Assembly: GCA_033807775.1 (NCBI GenBank)
Contig: CM066319.1
Span: 160,784,983-160,848,982, forward strand
Length of the DNA: 64,000 bases
Direction of reading: 5' to 3'
DNA from: Saussurea involucrata
Lineage: Eukaryota > Streptophyta > Magnoliopsida > Asterales > Asteraceae
Shown: positions 56,732 through 64,000 of the stretch, in pieces
Layout of the letters: the number at the start of each line of letters is the position of its first letter
How positions within the stretch are numbered: the stretch's first letter is position 1
Notes under the pieces: generated by a model
Seen by the model: only the letters and a program-made list of their open reading frames with translations
The model's database searches: none
Told to the model about the DNA's origin: nothing
Program-made: the position numbers and the translations under genes

Positions 56732-57600
56732 TAGGGGTGACAAAAAGTGACCCAACCCAACCCACCAACCTAATCTGAACCCAACCAAATAGTAGTAGGT
56801 TGGATTGAGATTTTCAATCCATTTAAGTTAAATGGGTTAACCCGTCTAACCTAATTAATAAATGAGTAGGGTTGGGTTGAAATTTTCGACATGTTTCCAA
56901 CCTGATTTCAACCCATTTACAACTTTTTTTAACTTATTTACAACCTGCTTTGAACCCATTTACAACTTGTTTGTAACTCGTTTACAACCTGCTTTGAACT
57001 CATTTACAACTTGTTTGTAACTCATTTATAACCTGCTTTGAACTCATTTACAACTTGTTTTAATTTTACTGTCATTATTTAATTATAATTAATAATTAAA
57101 AACTTAATAAAAAAACTAAATATGATAATCATATTATGATTCCACTAAATGACTAAAGACTAAAGAGAAGTTGGAGTCGGTGAAAGTGAAAGTCGAGTTA
57201 CTTAGAATTTAGAAACTTATTTGTTTGACTGGTTGTGTTTTATTGAAACTTTGAACAATTTATTTCACTTTATGGTTGTGTTTTATTGAAACTTTGAACA
57301 ATTTATTTGGCTTTGTGTTTGTGACTTATGCATTTGTCATGGAATTATGTTTTAGTCATTTTTTATTTTATCTAAAGTTTTAAAATTAAATGGGTCAACC
57401 CATTTATTAAATAGGTTGGGTTGAGAAAATAATAAACAAGTCAACATGCTACCAACCCATTTAAGTAGCAAGTTGGATTGGGTTAAAAATCTCAATCCAT
57501 TTACTTAAACAGATTGGGTTGGGTTGAGGTTTTCAACCCAATTAATAAATGGGTTGAACTCGAACCCAACCCAACCCAACTTGACCTATTTACACCCCTA
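56732..57600. mobile_element. hAT-type MITE rich in AACCCA repeats
   Basis: The ends TAGGGGTGACAAA and TTTACACCCCTA are typical hAT inverted termini. The interior is built of CCAACCCAACC/GGGTTGGGTTG pieces, a roughly 44-bp repeat (56890-57065; units with TTTACAACCTGCTTTGAACT) and a 48-bp duplication near 57225-57320. The 8-bp duplication is not clear. Confidence 0.65.
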
Positions 57601-58566
57601 GTATGGTATATATGCATGTTTACATGTAATTAAAGATGTTTCTTGGTTACTATGCATGTGTACATGTTATGTACATATGTGTATCGGACAAATTACTTGT
57701 ATGCACATATGTATGTTGTACAAATGAATGGTTATTAGAGTGTTATTCAGTTTTTCATTCTTTTACGGTTTTCTCCCAAACTAGACCAGTGAGTTTGCAT
57801 CTCAGGTTTAAAACAAGTGGTATTTGAAAAAAATAAACACGATAACCTATCAATATGTGCTCGATAAATCACCAAAATTTTCTTGTATATAGATTACGAA
57901 AAGATGAGCAACTTAAAAAATATTTTTTTTATTTGGATTATAAGTAAAAAAAAAGTTATAAATGCTACTACATGCATACACGAATAGTACTCGACAAAAA
58001 TGATAATATCTCGGTAAAGCATCAAATTTTGGCAACGTGTAGATTTAAAAAAAAACAAGCAACTGAAAAAATATGTTACTACATGCAATGTTCTAAATAG
58101 CTTAAGGCGTGGTGGTACATTCAAGCATCAAAGCAAGGCCAAGACGTTTTTCAAAACATGACTTAACTAAAAATTCAAAGGATATTTAAAATAGAGATTT
58201 TGTATCCTATTTTTCTGCAACAGTATTAACTTAACGGACAACAGCTTGTGGCGTCTGACGTATATACCGAACCGGTAAGAAAATTTGAAACCCTATCACC
58301 TTAAACAGAGGCACAGCTATGAAGGCACCAATGGTGTCCCGTGCACCCACTCAATCGATTCTGCAAGTATGGTTCTTAGTGTATGAAAAGTGAACCTACT
58401 AAACTTTGAGGGATGCTCCGAGATATTAGAAAATACACAGGACATCAACAAAAAAAATAAAAAAGTCTCGTGAAATCAACCAAAAAACTTAACAACCCCC
58501 TCGAACCAACCAAAAAACTTTAAAAAATCCTTCAAAAAAGTGGAATTCAACTAAAAACACATCTTA
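57601..58566. other. Intergenic DNA, no gene seen
   Basis: AT-rich. Short frames at 57636 and 57894 resemble nothing. Confidence 0.5.
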
Positions 58567-60438
58567 GACCATAAGTACCCGTACCCAATAAACCCAATGC
58601 ACCCACTTGCCACCTCAGCGCCACATCAGCTTTTCTCTTTCCTACCCTCCTTACCCAATCCTTACCCAAAAGTAGAGTACCAGTACCCAATGAACCCACT
58701 TGCCACCTCATCTTTTTTAATTCTTTTATTTATACATTTAATTATTTAACAAAATAAAAATATTTATATATTTTTTAATAAATAAAAATAAGATATATAA
58801 TAAAAATAAAAATTCATATCATTCATTAAAAAAATAAAAATTACAAAATACAAAACACTAAAAAAATAAAAATTACAAAATACAAAACACTAAAAATTAT
58901 GATATTTTCTAATTTTCTTTTTTCTCGCTAAAGTAGCCCTCAAAACGTCTCCCGAAAGGTGATTATGCCGGGCTATGAAAAACTCGAAGTCTTGTTGATA
59001 TCGTTTTTCTCGTTCGAGTTCCAACTTATCTCGTTCGAGTTCGAGTTCGAGTTTTTTCATTTTGTACTCCATTGTACCCTCAATATGCTCGTTGAACGAG
59101 TTTATGGTCGTCAACAACTGAGTAACACTTTCGTCCGGATTCGACCCGGTCGTATTACTCGTTGATGTTTTTTTTGCCTTATTTCTCCCGATGGGTCGTT
59201 GAAGTTGCTCGACCTCGTCGACCCGAACATCTTCATCGTCATCATCGGAAGGTTTGGTACGTTTTGAACCCCGGGATGAATTTGTCGACATCGTTGGAAC
59301 CGGTGACCATTTTGGACAAATTTTTAGGACATCCCAAGCTTGTTCATGGGTGAAAGCAACCGCAAAATCCCGTTGGTACCGGTGGTGTGCCATTCGTGAA
59401 ATGTCGGCTTCACTCATTCCGCTTGATCTATTATTGACCAAGTTATTGTAGATGCCGGCAAAAAACGTAATTTTCTTGTTGAGGTCTTTGAACTTGTTGT
59501 TCAGTTGATGAAATGATCTATAATCTTGGCGACCCATAGAATTATAGAACACCTTCGAGATTCGGTTCCAAAAACTGTCTACCGAACAACAACAACAACA
59601 ACAACAAAAACAACAACAACAAAAATATTACCACCGGTTTGTGCGTTTCCGACAACGGGGTCCTCCGAAACGTCAACCCACGCCGACACTAACGCCACTT
59701 CCTCCTCTTTAGTCCACACCTGTCGTTTTTGCCTTGTTTCAAATTTTTTCTTTTTTCCTTTTTGCGTTGGTGTCGGGTTTGATGGTTCCGGGATTGATTG
59801 TTGTGTGGAGATCGATTGTGGTGTGTGCGGTTGTTGGGTTTCAGGAACAAAGTCGTCGTCGAGATCGATTGCGGGTTGAGGAAGTTGGTAATTGGCGGGA
59901 GTGAAACCTTGTTAAATCAAACCAGGATATGTAAATTGATGAGGAAGATACTGGTGTTGCAGAAATTGTTGAGAAAACGCTTGTTGCGGAATATATCCTT
60001 GTTGAGAAAACGGTTGGAAGCCAAACTCCGGGTCTTGTTGCGGTGTTTCCGATCGGTTACGACGGGATGTAGATGTGGTGTTTGGATTCATGATGAAATT
60101 TGAGAGAAATGAAAGAAGGTGTTGAATTTGAGAGAAATGGAAGAAAGTATGTTTTGGTGTAAAAAAATAAGATGATATAGGTTAATATATATAGTGTGAT
60201 TAATTTGAAAAAAAAATTAAAAAAAAAATAATTTTGTAAAATAGCCGTTTACCAACGGTATTATTTAAAAAAAAATAAAAAATTAAAACCTCAACGGGTT
60301 GATCGGGTTGGTGAACCCGGTAGCCGAACCCGCTACCTACCCGATCACCCCCCGTATGGCTGCCCGATCATACCCTCTCGAACCCGATGCCACATTGGAA
60401 CGAACCCGCACCCGTACCCGAGGCCGGTACGGGTGGCC
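58567..60438. mobile_element. PIF/Harbinger element (third copy)
   Basis: The ends GACCATAAGTACCCG and CCGGTACGGGTGGCC are inverted, flanked by TTA on the left and TTG (one change) on the right. The subterminal GCCACCTCAGCGCCACATCA motif matches the other two copies. A second left-end-like stretch (58668-58712) suggests a partial internal duplication. It carries an ORF1 relic and no transposase. Confidence 0.8.
58890..60091 (-). pseudogene. Harbinger ORF1 (Myb/NAM-associated protein), broken
   Basis: The start MNPNTTSTSRRNRSET at 60091 is followed by a Gln-rich region, a stop after TYPGLI (TAA near 59913), then a Myb-like VWTKEEEVALVSAWVDVSED. A GTT-repeat expansion (about 59585-59625) then brings a frameshift and stop. 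The frame resumes from 59552 with MGRQDYRSFHQLNNKFKDLN and the NAM-associated coiled coil ending KKKIRKYHNF. In Harbinger elements this protein assists the transposase in binding DNA. Two lesions make it non-functional unless an unseen intron removes the stops. Confidence 0.75.
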
Positions 60439-60551
60439 TTGTGACTTTGCAGACCTTTGATTAACCTTCAAGGTGCATCCGGGCTACTGACCTAAAATGT
60501 AATAAACTATAGGGATGGAGTTGCCATTGGCAGCAAAAATGGCTTTTTTCA

Positions 60552-60557
60552 TTTATT
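60552..60557 (-). terminator. Poly(A) signal of the zeaxanthin epoxidase gene
   Basis: AATAAA on the minus strand, 189 nt downstream of the stop codon, is the best placed polyadenylation signal. Confidence 0.5.
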
Positions 60558-60745
60558 GCAGCATCTTTATATGTAACTATACATACTATAAAATTCATCC
60601 ATTAACAATTCACAACTTGCTACAAATTCAAAAAGAAGCCCAAAATCTCTAGCCCTTTTGTGTGGTGTTGTCTGTAATTGCTACAATGCTGTACAATTTT
60701 CACATAGTATAATCGAAAAACCCGCATTCTTGGGTCGAAAAACTA

Positions 60746-61694
60746 TCATGCCACCTGGAGAATCCGACTCCCGTCCTCCTCGGCAATCTTTGGCGGTGAT
60801 ATTATCACCTTTACCCGAAACGCTACCTGTAGAATACACGTAGAAATGACAACTTCTTGATGAAATTAGAACAAAATATGTGGTTTAATTTTAAGGGTCG
60901 GCTCAACTGGCAAATAAAGACTTTAAATAGGCCTTGGGACTCCTCCCCATAGGTTGCCGGTTCGAGTTTCCTCAAGCACACTGGGGATTTTCCTGACTGT
61001 TATCTTTACGGGCCCATGGGATTAGTTGAGGTGCACACAAGCTGGCTCGAATACCCACGGTTACCCACAAAAGAAAAAAGATGTAGTTGACTTTTGATCT
61101 TGAAAAGTCAAAATGCATCTTATTTTTATTATGAGCTTGTGTTAATTACCTTCTTCTTTGGGCCAAATTCGAGGATGTCTGATGGATGAAAACGAGCTGG
61201 GGAGTTTGGAGGCACTCGATATCGCCTATCCTCGTTACTGTAAAGTGAAGAAATTTGGATTTTTAGATATCCCTTCATGAAAAGATGCAAGATTTACATA
61301 GATGCATGATAAATACGCAAAAAAATCGGATTTTCTAGATAGCCCTTCAAGAAAAGATGCAAGATTTACCTAGATGCATGATAAATAAGAAAAAGAACGG
61401 ATTTTCTAGATAGCCCTTCAAGAAAAGATGCAAGATTTACATAGATGCATGATAAATACGCAAAAAGATTGAAGTATCTAGATACCCTTCAAGAAAAGAT
61501 GCAAGATTTACATAGATGCGTGAAGAATATGCAAAAAAGATCAGATTTCCTAGATATCCCTTCATGAAAAGATGCAAGATTATATATATATGTGTGTGTG
61601 TGTGTATATATATATATGTATGTATATATGCAGAAAAGTTCACATTTTCTGGATATGCCTTCATGAAAAGATGCAAGATTTGCATACATGTATG

Positions 61695-61725
<31 letters not shown>

Positions 61726-63693
61726 GGGAGAGAGGGGAGGGGGAGGTTCGAACGAGAACAATAACTAAATAAGAGTACAAAAACAGTCAAATCACATGCA
61801 AAATCACATATGATTTTAGACTAACGGTCAACGCAAGGGTATGCAGGCCAACCTGGCCTGGCAACCAATGGCGCGTAAATCCCATGTGATTTTAGTATAA
61901 AATCATACGTGATTGGACTATTTTCTTATTCTTGTATTTAGTTATTGTTCTCATATGAACCTGAATCTCTCTCTCTCTATATATATATGCAAAAGATCAA
62001 ATTTCCAGATATCCCTTCTAGATGTATGATAGATAGGCAAAAGGATGAGACTTTCTGAGAGTTTCGCCTCTCTTTAACTTACTCGGTGATATAGGTACCA
62101 TTTTCACTCCTTAAATCAGTTACATAAAAGGCACCATCTTTGCAGCTTATTCGAGCATGTAGTTTTGAAATCTAAGATCAAAGAAGAACGCTATTTAGGA
62201 ATGGAGAACCGAGATGGCTTTATCAAACAAAAGTTATGCAAAATAAGCGAAAACGAACCTCTGGTGAAGAGATGACTATCGAATTTCCAGGAATACTTGT
62301 ATGTGGTATGCTCCTATAACAAGAAAGATTACAAGATTACCCTTGAATGCAAATCCTTTTGAATAGATTTTGAATCTCTCGAGTTTATCGCAAGACTTAC
62401 CCAACAATGCAGGGTATTTTCTCATCACGGCTTAATGAAATAGGCGCTGAATCAGCATTCAGACTTCCAACCGGAAGTAAAAACCAACTATAAAACACGA
62501 AAGAAAAGTGTTAGTGCATAAATGTATTGAAAATTTAAATGTAATTGTAAAGAGTCAAAGTAATAGTCAAGGTCAAAGGTCTTGTAATAGTTGTAAAGGT
62601 CAAAAGTCAATGTAAAGTGTTGTAAAAGTCAAAGGTATAAATACCTTTGTGTAACGGAGTTGTGTAAGAGAGTCTAGCATATGTGACATTTGTAATATTG
62701 AGACTTTCTAGAGAGAGAGAAAGTGGATCTCACTCTAATACTTGTAACTTTCTCTCAATCAATACAAGATATCATTGCAAATCCTTTGTTACTTGAATTC
62801 ACAAAAAGACATTTAATAAAAACCCTCCAATGTAAAAACATATGTGAAGCGAATCATTACTCACTCGCCACTAAGAGCGCGCTCCAAAGCATCGTCATCT
62901 CTAAACCAGTTTTGCAGTTCGTCGTTTGCCTGCATAATCGGTTTTCCCGTTAGTTTTTAGAACATGACCTATATAAATGTGTTACAGTGACGTCTTAACA
63001 AGTTTTTTTAAAAACAATTTTAAAATAAACTACCTATTAGTAATTTTATATGACATTATTTAAAAAAAGTATCTTATATATAGATAAAAACATGTTCATA
63101 GGACACTTCTCAAAAACGCCTTCTAAAAGAACACCGGACAAGCATTTGGTCCTATAAACTGAAGTCCTATAAAGCAGTCTATTAAGACATTTAGACATAT
63201 TTGGCGTCCTATAAAGTCGATTTTGTTGTAGTGACAGGGACTGGAGCTATTTACTTTATCAGTAAGCCTGCATTGTTGTGGTCTCCCTTCAAGCTTTGAG
63301 CTGCAAAAGAAAATATGGAAACTTAGAGCTGCAAAAGATGAAGAAATTTTAAGTTTGATAAATGGATTCTCAGATATCACTCACCCATTGCCACCAAGAA
63401 CCCAACTAAGCATCAATGGCATTCCAATATCAATGAAAAATCTTCCACCAACTCGTCCAGGATGCGGTATTCTGAAGTTTGTTAAAAACTGCAAATCGAA
63501 AATGTTATACACAAAAAACTGGTAACGGGTGTCGGATTTTTTGTGTAATTTGGGCGGGTCTTTTTTTGTAACTCTTACCGACAATGGGCCAAGCCCGATG
63601 CCCAAATACGCCTTGTAAGTTGATGCCATTATTGCAGCCATTCTTGCCAATCCGTGAATAACTGCAACCCGAAGTCTTCTGGCATCTTCGTAT
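60746..63693 (-). CDS. ZEP: Zeaxanthin epoxidase, last nine exons (partial gene)
   Basis: Plastid enzyme that converts zeaxanthin to antheraxanthin and violaxanthin with FAD, NAD(P)H and O2, in the xanthophyll cycle and abscisic-acid pathway. Exons read from the sequence: 63693-63579, 63488-63385, 63300-63255, 62929-62865, 62487-62401, 62313-62259, 62171-62083, 61237-61150 and 60826-60746. All have GT...AG borders and matching phases. They encode RLRVAVIHGLARMAAIMAST, then FRIPHPGRVGGRFFIDIGMP (end of the monooxygenase domain), NDELQNWFRDDDALERALSG, and an FHA domain (SKLHARISCKDGAFYVTDLR, then RRYRVPPNSPARFHPSD), ending SRILQVA. The frame is intact throughout, so this is probably a working gene whose first exons lie beyond 64000. 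Confidence 0.96.
60893..61080 (+). mobile_element. tRNA-derived SINE in the last ZEP intron
   Basis: GGGTCGGCTCAACTGGCAAA carries an A-box-like promoter, and CCGGTTCGAGTTTCC at 60958-60972 is a B box, the internal RNA polymerase III promoter of tRNA-type SINEs. It ends in an A-rich tail (AAAAGAAAAAAG at 61069-61080). It lies within intron 60827-61149. A target duplication was not resolved. Confidence 0.65.
61260..61700. repeat. About 71-bp tandem repeat in a ZEP intron
   Basis: Six units contain AGATGCAAGATTTACATAGA and CTAGATA(T/G)CCCTTCA(T/A)GAAA. The fifth and sixth are interrupted by TA/TG microsatellites, and a decayed unit follows the foldback element near 61988-62060. The frames at 61437-61790 and 61489-61761 are shadows. 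Confidence 0.8.
61744..61962. mobile_element. Foldback element in TA/CT microsatellite, second copy
   Basis: Inverted ends are AGGTTCGAACGAGAACAATA at 61744 on and its near complement TATTGTTCTCATATGAACCT to 61962. Internal AAAATCACATATGATTTT-like palindromes are at about 61799-61816 and 61900-61915. It is flanked by TATATA/GGGAGAG on the left and CTCTCTATATAT on the right. It has the same design as 76-315. Confidence 0.65.
62509..62803 (+). mobile_element. Short solo LTR, copia-like, in a ZEP intron
   Basis: It starts TGTTAGTGCATAAATG, ends GAATTCACA, and is flanked by AAAAG at 62504-62508 and 62804-62808. A TATA box GTATAAATACC lies near 62635. It is inside intron 62488-62864. Size and TATA position fit a Ty1/copia LTR, but the family is not identified. 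Confidence 0.6.
63060..63232. mobile_element. CACTA-type MITE end in a ZEP intron
   Basis: The right end reads, on the minus strand, CACTACAACAAAATCGAC, the terminal signature of CACTA transposons, followed by repeated TATAGGAC pieces typical of such MITEs. The left end is not recognised, so the start coordinate is approximate. It lies between exons at 63255 and 62929. Confidence 0.5.
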
Positions 63694-64000
63694 CTAATGA
63701 GATGAAGAAAGAATCCTTAGATAACCGAAAAAAGATCCATTCTACCTTAAGATATCGGATTTCTACCAAAGATTGTTTGGTTGATTTTCCATTAAGTCAT
63801 GTATGAATGAAGTTGTCTGTGTGTGGATTAAAAATCCGGAAAGCTTTTGCTTCGAAGGGTTTTCTTATAGATAAATGGATGCGTGTTTTTTAATTGGGAG
63901 GGAAAAGCTTGGAAAAAAAACTTGGCTTTATGAAAGCTCTCCCCTAGAAGCTTACGAATAAGCCACTTTCTATATCATTAAGCCACTACCAAACAGTTGT
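63694..64000 (-). other. ZEP intron running off the window
   Basis: No further exon with ZEP wording is found upstream of the acceptor at 63694-63695. It contains only AT-rich intronic sequence. Confidence 0.6.

Noticed and set aside
60899..60972. tRNA gene
   Set aside because: A and B boxes are present but no cloverleaf can be formed; the A-rich tail marks it as a SINE.
61437..61790. Tyr/Ile/His-rich frames of 90-117 codons
   Set aside because: They translate TA/TG microsatellites and the 71-bp repeat inside a ZEP intron.

Overview
This is nuclear DNA of a flowering plant, a eudicot and possibly a member of the daisy family (a weak inference from the style of the transposon proteins and Rf-like PPR sequence). 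Spliced plant genes are separated by AT-rich DNA packed with nested LTR retrotransposons and small DNA transposons. There is no prokaryotic or organellar content.

Genes. All three real genes lie on the minus strand. (1) At the left edge is exon 1 of a class B heat-stress transcription factor (843-1058), with a TATA box and a peptide-like upstream ORF in its 5' leader. (2) At 53994-54798 is a complete two-exon DUF1685 gene; its last codons are a microsatellite-encoded run of 21 serines followed directly by the stop. (3) At the right edge are the last nine exons of zeaxanthin epoxidase (60746-63693), including the C-terminal FHA domain. Between them are gene relics: a restorer-like PPR fragment (51840-52195) and a mitochondrial calcium uniporter-like fragment (52353-52663).

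Transposon layout. At 4.8-6.8 kb one PIF/Harbinger element sits inside another, both with TWA target duplications; a third copy lies at 58.6-60.4 kb. At 7072-34390 a chromovirus (Ty3/gypsy, Tekay-like) has a TGTTT target duplication, a broken gag-pol gene, and a 3' LTR split by another element. That element (15193-34131) is an LTR-internal-LTR-internal-LTR concatemer of a non-autonomous relative, and each internal region carries the same solo LTR. At 38102-50749 there is a three-level nest: solo LTR A contains solo LTR B, which contains non-autonomous element C, each with its own matching 5-bp duplication. Several MITEs, a SINE, a copia-like solo LTR and microsatellite-associated foldback elements fill the rest.

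Main observation. Five distinct LTR families here (the gypsy element, the concatemer, A, B and C) share one module on their sense strand: a strong donor (AG/GTGAGTT), then usually a family-specific minisatellite, then a short hairpin whose paired bases change in compensating ways and whose 3' arm contains a branch-point-like CTAAC/T, then a CAG- or TAG-type acceptor 28-34 nt later. It looks like an LTR-embedded leader intron with a structured branch point. A second long stem-loop lies between the primer-binding site and gag in all three families that retain that region. Both are inferences from sequence and can be tested with transcripts and alignments.
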